From NCBI GenBank assembly GCA_015485245.1, contig WFTY01000092.1, positions 1 to 6,231 on the forward strand: 6,231 nucleotides of DNA, given 5' to 3'. The number at the start of each line of letters is the position of its first letter. Positions within the stretch are counted from its first letter, which is position 1. Shown one piece after another: positions 1 through 6,049 of this stretch. Under the pieces are notes generated by a model. It was given only the letters and a program-made list of their open reading frames with translations, had not been told where the DNA came from and did no database searches. Position numbers and translations under genes: made by a program. This DNA is from Anaerolineales bacterium. Lineage in GTDB: Bacteria > Chloroflexota > Anaerolineae > Anaerolineales > UBA11858.

Positions 1-948
1 GCCACCTTCGACACCCGCCGTCAGGCCGAGGCCTGGGCCCGGCAGACCGAGGCGGACCTGGACCGTGGCGTCTTCGAACTCCGGGCCGACAAGTGCCTGG
101 AGGCGCCCCTGGGCGAACTCCTGCAACGTTACGCCCGCGAGATCACGCCCCGCAAGCGCGGCAGCCGCAGCGAGGCCTACCGTCTTCGCATCCTCTCCCG
201 CGATCCCATCGCCCGCTGTCCGCTGCGCGCCCTCACCGCCCGGGTGGTGGCCGCCTACCGCGACCGGCGCCTGGCACAGGTCAGCGGCTCCACCGTTCGC
301 CGGGAACTGGCCGCGCTGTCCGCCGTGCTCAATCACACCATTCGGGAATGGGAGATTCCCCTGCCGCAGAACCCGGTCGCGGCCATCCGCAAGCCGCCGG
401 AGAACCCCGCCCGCGAACGCCGCCTGCGGCCCGGCGAAGAAACCCGCCTGCGCGCCGCCATGCGGGCCGAGGTCCGCCGCGACGCGGCCGGCCGCTTCGC
501 GCCGGGCTGCCGCAACGGCTGGCTCGAGCCCATCTTTGACCTGGCCCTGGAAACCGCCATGCGGCGCAGCGAAATCCTCGCTTTACGCTGGGAAAATGTG
601 GACCTCCAACGGCGAACCGCCAGAATCCCCCTGGCCAAGAACGGTACCGGCCGCACCATCCCGCTCTCCTCCCGGGCCATCGCCGTGCTCAAGACCCTGC
701 CGCGCCTCGACGAGCGCGTGTTTCCCGTCACCGACAACGCCGTCAAACTGGCCTGGCAGCGCGCCGTAAAACGCGCCGGAATCCGCGACCTGCACTTCCA
801 CGACCTGCGCCACGAGGCCACGAGCCGACTGTTCGAGAAGGGCCTGCAGCCCATGGAGGTCGCTGCCATCACCGGGTACCGAGACCTCCGGATGCTGATG
901 CGCTACACCCACCTCCACGCCGAGAACCTGTTGCAGAAGCTGGGCTAA
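1..948 (+). CDS. int: Tyrosine-recombinase (phage-type) integrase, N-terminus cut by window edge
   Basis: Site-specific recombinase that would integrate or excise a mobile element by strand exchange at att sites. The frame is open from base 1, giving 315 visible residues; the start lies off the left edge, with perhaps 20-40 residues missing. Visible residues 1-20 match the end of the AP2-like arm-binding region (TFDTRRQAEAWA), about 35-130 form the core-binding SAM-like domain, and about 140-315 the catalytic domain. The catalytic set is R188 (TAMRRSEILALRW), K213 (LAKNGTGR), H267-x-x-R270 (HDLRHEA) and nucleophile Y302 (MRYTHL). The fifth position, normally His or Trp in a G-H motif, reads G-Y here (Y293, ITGYRDL). 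The gene is visibly more GC-rich than the operon it faces and ends 17 bases from that operon's last stop codon, in convergent orientation. An integrase here suggests the edge of an island. No att site or tRNA is visible. Confidence 0.93.
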   Translation, partial: ATFDTRRQAEAWARQTEADLDRGVFELRADKCLEAPLGELLQRYAREITPRKRGSRSEAYRLRILSRDPIARCPLRALTARVVAAYRDRRLAQVSGSTVRRELAALSAVLNHTIREWEIPLPQNPVAAIRKPPENPARERRLRPGEETRLRAAMRAEVRRDAAGRFAPGCRNGWLEPIFDLALETAMRRSEILALRWENVDLQRRTARIPLAKNGTGRTIPLSSRAIAVLKTLPRLDERVFPVTDNAVKLAWQRAVKRAGIRDLHFHDLRHEATSRLFEKGLQPMEVAAITGYRDLRMLMRYTHLHAENLLQKLG

Positions 949-965
949 ACCAGCGGCCGCCGACG

Positions 966-1127
966 CTATCGCTGTGAGGAAGCTGGCGTGTGGCCCATCT
1001 CTGGCGTGCGCGGCTTCTTGAACTCGTCCCAGGCGTAACGGGTGACCTTCTTTGTCGCCTTCTTCTTGCCGCCAGCGGTGGATTTAGCTGCTGCCTTTTT
1101 TGCCGTGGCCTTTTTCTTTACGGGCAT
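966..1127 (-). CDS. Small lysine-rich basic protein (53 aa), possibly DNA-binding
   Basis: Not a recognised family. The ATG at 1127 opens 53 codons ending in TAG. Residues 4-27 are almost entirely Lys, Ala, Thr, Ser and Gly (KKKATAKKAAAKS, then GGKKKATKK), like the C-terminal tails of bacterial histone-H1-like proteins. Residues 28-53 are of mixed composition (TRYAWDEFKKP, then TPEMGHTP). The basic tail should be unstructured and bind nucleic acid. The gene lies 37 bases after the herA stop on the same strand and has an AGGAGG Shine-Dalgarno sequence, so it is probably the last gene of the druA-nurA-herA operon. A role such as coating or condensing DNA, or tethering the HerA complex, is speculation. 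No signal peptide or membrane segment is visible. It could be a chance frame, but the ribosome binding site, the operon position and coherent Lys/Ala codons argue for a real gene. Confidence 0.62.
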   Translation of the reverse strand: MPVKKKATAKKAAAKSTAGGKKKATKKVTRYAWDEFKKPRTPEMGHTPASSQR

Positions 1128-1140
1128 GGCCGGTGTGGTT

Positions 1141-1146
1141 CCTCCT
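1141..1146 (-). promoter_or_regulatory. Shine-Dalgarno of the small lysine-rich gene
   Basis: On the minus strand the hexamer AGGAGG lies 13 bases before the ATG at 1127, in the 37-base gap after herA. It is a perfect core match at slightly long spacing, and is the best evidence that the short gene is translated on its own. Confidence 0.6.
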
Positions 1147-1164
1147 GATTCTCCAAATTTACGG

Positions 1165-3204
1165 CTACTCGATATGCCACTTGTTGACGATGTTACGCAA
1201 AGCGTTTAGCTGCCCGTCGGTGAGGGATCCCCGCTGCTGGAGTCGCTCGCGCATGGCCTCGACAAAAGACCGGTCGAAATTTTCATGTGACTTAGCCCAC
1301 TTGAGTATCTTGTCAATCAGCGCTTGCGCCTCGTCCTCTGGCTCTACCCTGGTATCGGTTCCAGGCGCATTGCCCTCCGCCGCTTCCGTGCCGCCGCCCG
1401 ACGGGTTCGGGATTGCCTCGCCGCCCGTGCCACCTGTACTACCGCCCCGCAGCCCGTTCGCCTCCAGAAACGCCTCGACGGTGTTGTAGGCGTTCAGGAA
1501 CAATGGGCTGCCGGAAAATGACAGCGGGCTCACCGGCCCAATGGTCATGAATGAGTACTGGCGGCTGGCGATGTCAAAGGCGGAGTGGGGATCGCGGAAT
1601 AGCTGGTACAGGTCCAGCGCCGTGCCGGACGATCCCACCAGTTGGCGCAGCGACTGGAATTCCTGGCCCAGCCCCAAGCCAAAACCGAAGAAGAAGATAC
1701 GGAGCTGCTGGAGGATCTCTGAATGGAGGCTCGACAACGTCTGGCTGATAAACAGCCAGCCCAGCCCGTACTTGCGAGTGGTTCGTGCCGCATCAACCAG
1801 CACGCTTCGCACACCCCGCGCCGCATCGTCATCCCGCGGCAGCTCGCGCGGAGCCAGGCGATGTGCCTCGTCGATTACCACCAAGGTATTCAGGCTTTCA
1901 CCTTCCTTGTAGAAGTGCTCGGCGCTTTGGCTCAGACCATCGAGCAGCCGCTTGATGACCAACGACTGGATCTTGTCGTTCCAGAACAGCCCATGTGCCT
2001 GTTCACGGGACAGGTCGATGACAAGTATTGGCCGGTTGGCGACATTGGTGCGCAGCAGATCGCTCAAGGCACTGTTGATGCTCTTGGCGCCTTCCCTGTC
2101 TTCCCGAAACAAGGTTGCCACGGGTTCCCAGTAATCGGAGTAAAAATCATCCGGATCGGATTCTTCCAGTGTTGCATTGAAACGCTCACGCGAGTTCTGG
2201 GTTCGATAGAATATTCTCTGGTTGCGTTCGTCACCGAGTATTTCCCAGGCTCTGTCAAACGATTCGCGCTTGTGAAGGTCTTTCAGTTTGACATTCGACC
2301 TCTTGAGTTGATCAGCCAACCTGCCGCAGGCCAGTTCCCTGTTTTCCCCCTTTGGGATGGTAAGCTGCTCGAAGAAGGGCGACTCGAACAGGATTTGCTC
2401 GAACAGCTCCCAGCGGTCAAGCACCAGATTGCATACTGTCAACACGATCGATTGCTTGCCCATGTTTCGCGCGATGTCGCCCACCGGCAAGGCAAACTCA
2501 CTACGTGCGCCGCGTGCCGGACGCATGTCTTGCGCGAACTCGCCCTGTGGGTCAATCACCAGCAGGGCCATCTTCGGGTAGCGCGCATAGGCCAGTAAGA
2601 TCATCTTCGCCAGAACCGACTTGCCGGACCCCGTCTTGCCGAAGATGCCCAAGTGGTAGGCCTCGCCGGCGCCTTCCGGGCCGGTATCGAAGTGCTTGAA
2701 CCAGAGCGGCAAGCGGGGTTTGGAGCCGTACACGTGGCCGAGGTAGAAAATCTGCTCGCGGTAGGGGCACAGCACCTCGTCCAGCACCTCGTCGGTGACG
2801 ATATGGATGGGCGTGCCCGTCGATGGCACAGTGCCGAGGATGCTCGGTTCGTAGCCAGCCGGGCCACCGGCCTTGAACACGGCACTGATGATCATCTTGC
2901 CGAGGTGCGTGTCTTGTCGTTCGCTGACCGCGTCCACCCGGCCCCGCTGACGGATCAGGCTGCGCATGGTGGGGTCCTCGTGCCAGACATTGCGCAACTG
3001 CACCTCGGTGATCTGCCCAAGCGCATAGTGCGGCGCGGTGTCCTGCACGTAACGGAACAAGGCCAGCTCGCCGACCAGCTTGCGCGCCACGGCGCCGCCC
3101 AGCACGTCGAGCGCCAGTTCGGATGTCGAGGACGGAGAACCGATCACGCCCAGACGTTCGGTTCGGTCCACTATCGCATCAAGTTCCGGGTTCTTGTCGT
3201 CCAT
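1165..3204 (-). CDS. herA: HerA-family hexameric DNA-translocating ATPase (HAS-barrel, DUF87) with C-terminal extension
   Basis: 679-residue FtsK/HerA-superfamily ATPase. In characterised archaeal and bacterial pairs, HerA forms a ring that pumps duplex DNA and drives the NurA nuclease. An N-terminal HAS-barrel spans about residues 15-145. The ATPase core has Walker A at 189-196 (GKTGSGKS), a following strand LLVIDPQGEF (215-224), Walker B LVVIDEAH (441-448), basic residues suited to an arginine finger (DAARTTRKYG, R474/R477) and a polar sensor FISQ (485-488). The stretch between Walker A and B (about 225-435) is long, charged and helical, and includes the least GC-rich part of the gene. After the core comes a Gly/Pro/Glu-rich linker (about 585-626), then a helical tail (627-679) containing RGSLTDGQLNAL; both make it longer than a typical HerA of 500-600 residues. 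The start is 3 bases after the nurA stop, implying translational coupling. All key motifs are intact, so it is predicted active. Confidence 0.93.
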   Translation of the reverse strand: MDDKNPELDAIVDRTERLGVIGSPSSTSELALDVLGGAVARKLVGELALFRYVQDTAPHYALGQITEVQLRNVWHEDPTMRSLIRQRGRVDAVSERQDTHLGKMIISAVFKAGGPAGYEPSILGTVPSTGTPIHIVTDEVLDEVLCPYREQIFYLGHVYGSKPRLPLWFKHFDTGPEGAGEAYHLGIFGKTGSGKSVLAKMILLAYARYPKMALLVIDPQGEFAQDMRPARGARSEFALPVGDIARNMGKQSIVLTVCNLVLDRWELFEQILFESPFFEQLTIPKGENRELACGRLADQLKRSNVKLKDLHKRESFDRAWEILGDERNQRIFYRTQNSRERFNATLEESDPDDFYSDYWEPVATLFREDREGAKSINSALSDLLRTNVANRPILVIDLSREQAHGLFWNDKIQSLVIKRLLDGLSQSAEHFYKEGESLNTLVVIDEAHRLAPRELPRDDDAARGVRSVLVDAARTTRKYGLGWLFISQTLSSLHSEILQQLRIFFFGFGLGLGQEFQSLRQLVGSSGTALDLYQLFRDPHSAFDIASRQYSFMTIGPVSPLSFSGSPLFLNAYNTVEAFLEANGLRGGSTGGTGGEAIPNPSGGGTEAAEGNAPGTDTRVEPEDEAQALIDKILKWAKSHENFDRSFVEAMRERLQQRGSLTDGQLNALRNIVNKWHIE

Positions 3205-3207
3205 CGT

Positions 3208-4350
3208 TCACGCCCCACTTTCGCTCCGGTAACCGTGCATGGCGAAGAACACCTCGCCGATGTCGCCGTCGTACTTCTCCGAGACGCGCTGCGTGGCGAC
3301 CTGGCGAAAGGCCGGCACGGCGCGAGCCAGGGACTTCACGGTGCGGTCGGCCAGATAGATAGGGTAAGGCTCGAGCATGGCCGGGGTGGCACACTGGCTG
3401 CGCAGCCCCTGAATCACGGTGGCGAGCCGGTGGGGGTTGCGCGCCACGGAGGCGGCCGTCTCGACGCGCAGTGCTGGGAGCCAGTCATGCGGCTTGTAGT
3501 AGAAGACGTATACCTGTTCCAGTGCGTCGACGATGTCATCTGCGAGCGGCGCCACGGCCTGCTTGATATCGGATGGCAGATGGTCGATGTTCAGGTGCCA
3601 TTGTCCGTGCCGCTCCAATGGCAGTGGTTTCGTAAGTTCACCGGGCTTCAGTATCAGCGTCAGCAGGCCGCGATCATCGTGATTTTCGGGCCAGCCGAGG
3701 CGCTGCCCGATCTCGCGCCGGGTGGAATACTTGGGGAGCGCGATGAACTGGCGGTCGGAACGTTCGGAACGCAGCAGCGTGTTGTACGCATCCAGATATG
3801 CCTTGCTATTCTTGAGAAATCCCTCAGCGCACTTTAGAGCCGACCCCGGAGCGGTATTCAACGCCTGGTTGAAGTAGATAATTGGCAGAGTGAAACTGCC
3901 GTCAATCATGACCAGATCATGTGGCGCCTGCTGCGCGAGACATAGCTCATTGCCAACCATCACCGCGCGCAAAACGGTGGCGGTTTCGGCGTGGTGGACC
4001 TCCGTCTCAACGTAAGTCGTATGGCGGGGTTCCTCCCAGTGCCGAGTCTCCGACGGCGGCGTGAGTCCCTCGACGATAACGGCGGCAGCTGCGACCAAAT
4101 CGATGGTCAGTAGCCGCTCGATGGCATAGGAGCCATCGGTGGCGCAGGTCGTCGGGATCGGCGGCGCGCCAAGACTATGCTCGGTCAAGATGAGCTCATG
4201 TTCGTCGAGTTTTTCCCGCAGCATTTTGCGCTGTCCACGTATCCCGGAGAATGTCGCCAACAGACGGTTACCGACTTCCGCGGTTTGCTCCAGCACCTCC
4301 TCGACGAGGGCGGCAGGCAGATCGGCAAAAGGTGTCGGGTCGTTTGACAT
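3208..4350 (-). CDS. nurA: NurA-domain nuclease, HerA partner
   Basis: 380-residue NurA-family nuclease, which in studied systems degrades DNA ends bound to the HerA ring using Mn2+. Family signatures seen: the N-terminal metal-binding strand CATDGSYA with D72, a second acidic strand LVMIDGSF with D150, a later basic motif IALPKYS with K207 followed by RREIGQRL, and the C-terminal EPYPIYLADR (327-336). Residues 1-60 are helical and charged, as usual ahead of the first catalytic strand. Length is normal to slightly long. I chose the ATG at 4350 over an in-frame ATG at 4374 because 4350 is preceded by TAGGAA at good spacing and sits 8 bases after the druA stop, whereas 4374 would overlap druA by 16 bases and add residues not typical of the family. 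The stop is followed after 3 bases by herA. NurA-HerA adjacency is the classic arrangement and supports both calls. Confidence 0.9.
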   Translation of the reverse strand: MSNDPTPFADLPAALVEEVLEQTAEVGNRLLATFSGIRGQRKMLREKLDEHELILTEHSLGAPPIPTTCATDGSYAIERLLTIDLVAAAAVIVEGLTPPSETRHWEEPRHTTYVETEVHHAETATVLRAVMVGNELCLAQQAPHDLVMIDGSFTLPIIYFNQALNTAPGSALKCAEGFLKNSKAYLDAYNTLLRSERSDRQFIALPKYSTRREIGQRLGWPENHDDRGLLTLILKPGELTKPLPLERHGQWHLNIDHLPSDIKQAVAPLADDIVDALEQVYVFYYKPHDWLPALRVETAASVARNPHRLATVIQGLRSQCATPAMLEPYPIYLADRTVKSLARAVPAFRQVATQRVSEKYDGDIGEVFFAMHGYRSESGA

Positions 4351-4355
4351 GGTGA

Positions 4356-4361
4356 TTCCTA
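4356..4361 (-). promoter_or_regulatory. Shine-Dalgarno of nurA, overlapping the druA stop codon
   Basis: The minus strand reads TAGGAA and then five bases before the ATG at 4350. Its first three bases (TAG) are the druA stop codon, so a ribosome finishing druA stops on the site that starts nurA. This favours 4350 as the nurA start and predicts coupled expression. Confidence 0.6.
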
Positions 4362-5513
4362 TGAGCGGTGCCAAAGACGGTAGCTTTCCCGCGAAAACTC
4401 CCGGTAGCGCGCATCGCGCCGGGCCCTAGGCAAGAGCCAGCGCTCCCGGAACGCCTCGAACAGGTCAGCGGCCGGGCGGTGGAACCAGCGTAGCCGCTGG
4501 TGCTCGCCGCGCAGGAACTCCCTGGTATTCTGCGCCAGTGGAGCAACAAAGACCTCGCGCTGCACGCCATGATAGATCAGGTCTGTCTTCAGACCGAGCT
4601 CGGGCAGGGCCTTGCGGATGATCTCGCGCCGGTTGCGAAAGCCAGTACCCCAACGACTATTCTTGGCGGTGGCGATGCAGTTCTGTTCCGCGAAGGCGCG
4701 CAAGTCCTGGTAGACGCCATTGGAGAAATGAAACTCGCCTGATCCCCGGGTGAAGCCGACGCTATGGAACGCCAGGTGACCATCAAGACGCAGTCGGTTG
4801 TACAGGGAAGATCGACCCAACGCGGAGGTGGTTGTGACAAGAGCGAGGCGACCGTCATGGACATCCCCTGTAATCAGCGTTTCACGACCGCCGTACTTGC
4901 GTTTGACTGCATGTCGCACTTCATCACTGGTCGCCAGCAGCGCCACCAGCTTACCGCACAGGAGTTGCGAGTAAGGCGGCACGGCCCCCAAAACAAAGGC
5001 ATCCATGACCGCGCGGATGCGCGCACGACGATCGCCCTGTGTCCAGCCGACCCAACGATCCCGTGGACCCAGCGCGAATACCGGGTCACCAAGCCCCAAT
5101 ATGCCGATGAGTTTGTTATTGAATTCGTCGACAACCAGAAAACGAACACGACGCCCGTAACCAGCAGATACCGGGATGCTCCAGTGCAGGCGCGCGTAAC
5201 GGAACAGCAGTTCTTCTTCGCTATTAGGCAATACTTCGATCAGGCGCGGTGACAAGCGTGTCGGATCTACTTCCTCTCCATTGGCAATCTGTTTGAGCAA
5301 TCGCGGTTCGTGCCGCTCGAGCCCGGCTCTGGCCTGCTCAACCCGATGCGCCACAGCTGCTGCGTGAGCCCGTCGAATGGCAGCCTTGTCCGCCGGGTTC
5401 GGCAGTGCGACCTCACCCCGCGAGACCGAAAAACCCTGTGCGCGAAGAGATCTCAACACACGATTGCGGAGCTCCGCCGGATCAATCTCCCATACGGTTG
5501 ATTCGTTATCCAT
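4359..5513 (-). CDS. druA: DUF4338 / DruA-family protein (Druantia-type anti-phage component)
   Basis: 384-residue DUF4338 protein. DruA is a component of Druantia type I anti-phage systems; its biochemical activity is not established to my knowledge. The family core runs from about residue 85 to 345: LPNSEEELLFRYARLHWS, the G-Y-G-R-R motif at 118-122, FLVVDE, LIGILGLGDPVF, RDRWVGW (151-157), the highly conserved VLGAVPPYSQLLCGKL (174-189), TTTSALGRSSLYNR (227-240) and GFTRGSGEFHF (253-263). Residues 1-80 are helical and charged and fit the family's variable N-terminal region. No nuclease or ATPase motif is evident to me. The start at 5513 has an AAGGGA element 4 bases upstream, slightly close. 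A TAA ending an upstream nuclease remnant lies 24 bases ahead, and nurA starts 8 bases after this stop, so it sits inside an operon. No DruB-D or DruE is visible. The gene symbol denotes family membership, not a complete Druantia system. Confidence 0.85.
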   Translation of the reverse strand: MDNESTVWEIDPAELRNRVLRSLRAQGFSVSRGEVALPNPADKAAIRRAHAAAVAHRVEQARAGLERHEPRLLKQIANGEEVDPTRLSPRLIEVLPNSEEELLFRYARLHWSIPVSAGYGRRVRFLVVDEFNNKLIGILGLGDPVFALGPRDRWVGWTQGDRRARIRAVMDAFVLGAVPPYSQLLCGKLVALLATSDEVRHAVKRKYGGRETLITGDVHDGRLALVTTTSALGRSSLYNRLRLDGHLAFHSVGFTRGSGEFHFSNGVYQDLRAFAEQNCIATAKNSRWGTGFRNRREIIRKALPELGLKTDLIYHGVQREVFVAPLAQNTREFLRGEHQRLRWFHRPAADLFEAFRERWLLPRARRDARYREFSRESYRLWHRS

Positions 5514-5537
5514 ACCGTCCCTTTGATGATCCCATCC

Positions 5538-5787
5538 TTACTCAGACCATGCCCATACCCGCGCTACACAACCGGCATAATCGCAGGCTTCGCAGCGTTT
5601 TTCCCCGGCCTTGCATCCAGAACACCCCTGCGCAGTGCATCTACTGCCTTTCTCACCTTGTCCTTTACATCATCCAGAAACTCTTCGTCAATCGCACGTG
5701 GCTTTCGCTTGCGCTCATCCAGGTTGTAAATCTCGACGGAACCAGCGTTTCGCCCCGTTAGCTCCTGATAACCTGGTGCGTAGATAT
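5538..5787 (-). pseudogene. Remnant: C-terminus of a Cas4/UvrD-type PD-(D/E)XK nuclease, frameshifted
   Basis: From about 5787 the minus strand reads IYAPGYQELTG, then SVEIYNLDERKRK, FLDDVKDKVRKAVDAL and RRGVLDARPG. This pattern recalls the last helix-strand section of Cas4-like PD-(D/E)XK nuclease domains, often fused to UvrD-type helicases. Such domains usually end in a C-x2-C-x5-C cluster. The current frame runs to a stop at 5564 without one. Adding one G to the GGGG run (minus strand, 5603-5606) opens a frame reading GEKRCEACDYAGC, with exactly that cluster, ending in TAA at 5538-5540. That stop is 24 bases before druA, the spacing of an operon neighbour. The upstream nuclease core and any helicase part are absent. 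I infer a lost gene upstream of druA that was truncated by rearrangement and then lost one base. The family call is from recall of patterns, not a search. Confidence 0.7.
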
Positions 5788-6049
5788 TGCAAAGCCCCTG
5801 AATGTTTGGACACTGTGTTGCAATGATAAGCCGCCACGGGATTTCGGGATGCGCCTTTCGGATTTCCTCCGGAACATGCGTGGCCGCCTCGCCGATCAGC
5901 TCCAGATTACACAGTGTCGCATCATAGGTCCGGCGGTCGGTAACAAAAGCCGCCTGATCGAGCCCCTTGGTGTAATCCAGCACATTGCGGGCGAAACGTT
6001 CCATGTCGCCAATGTAAAACCGCCATTCCCTTTGCCCCTTGTCAGACAT
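5564..6049 (-). pseudogene. hepT: HepT (HEPN/DUF86) toxin, truncated before its active site and fused to nuclease remnant
   Basis: HepT is a HEPN-fold ribonuclease toxin neutralised by MntA, which AMPylates it next to the active site. Residues 1-78 fit the family throughout: WRFYIGDMERFA, VLDYTKGLDQAAF, TYDATLCNLELIGEAA and HPEIPWRLIIAT. In family members the next residues carry the catalytic R-N-x-x-x-H-x-Y motif. Here they are QCPNIQGLC, with no Arg, His or motif, and from about residue 89 the frame continues into nuclease-like sequence for a total of 161 residues. The frame stays open only because the two halves happen to be in phase. The start at 6049 overlaps the mntA stop by 8 bases, the normal arrangement of this pair. 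The product should be an inactive toxin. It may still fold in part or bind MntA. Because the reading frame is open, automatic annotation would call this an intact 'DUF86' gene. Confidence 0.85.

Noticed and set aside
65..769. Long Ala/Pro/Arg/Ser-rich frame overlapping the integrase
   Set aside because: It is out of frame with the integrase, whose catalytic residues are all in the other frame; the composition is typical of a shifted GC-rich gene.
953..960. Perfect 8-base palindrome gcggccgc between the convergent genes
   Set aside because: It is too short and GC-driven to call an att site or terminator, and there is no second copy or U-tract.
1090..1120. T-rich runs resembling an intrinsic terminator after the integrase
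   Set aside because: No stable hairpin precedes them; on the minus strand they are Lys codons of the small basic protein.
1723..2598. 291-codon plus-strand open frame inside herA
   Set aside because: It lies opposite the conserved HerA core including Walker B and has no recognisable motif or ribosome binding site.
2653..3837. 394-codon plus-strand open frame across nurA and herA
   Set aside because: It is antisense to two well-supported genes and spans their junction. Its protein is compositionally odd, with no recognisable domain; it is a shadow of GC-biased codons.
4351..4374. Upstream start for nurA at 4374
   Set aside because: It would overlap druA by 16 bases. The ATG at 4350 has a better Shine-Dalgarno sequence and spacing.
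4359..5513. Complete Druantia system
   Set aside because: Only DruA is present. The signature helicase DruE and the other Druantia subunits are not in the window, so only the family membership is claimed.
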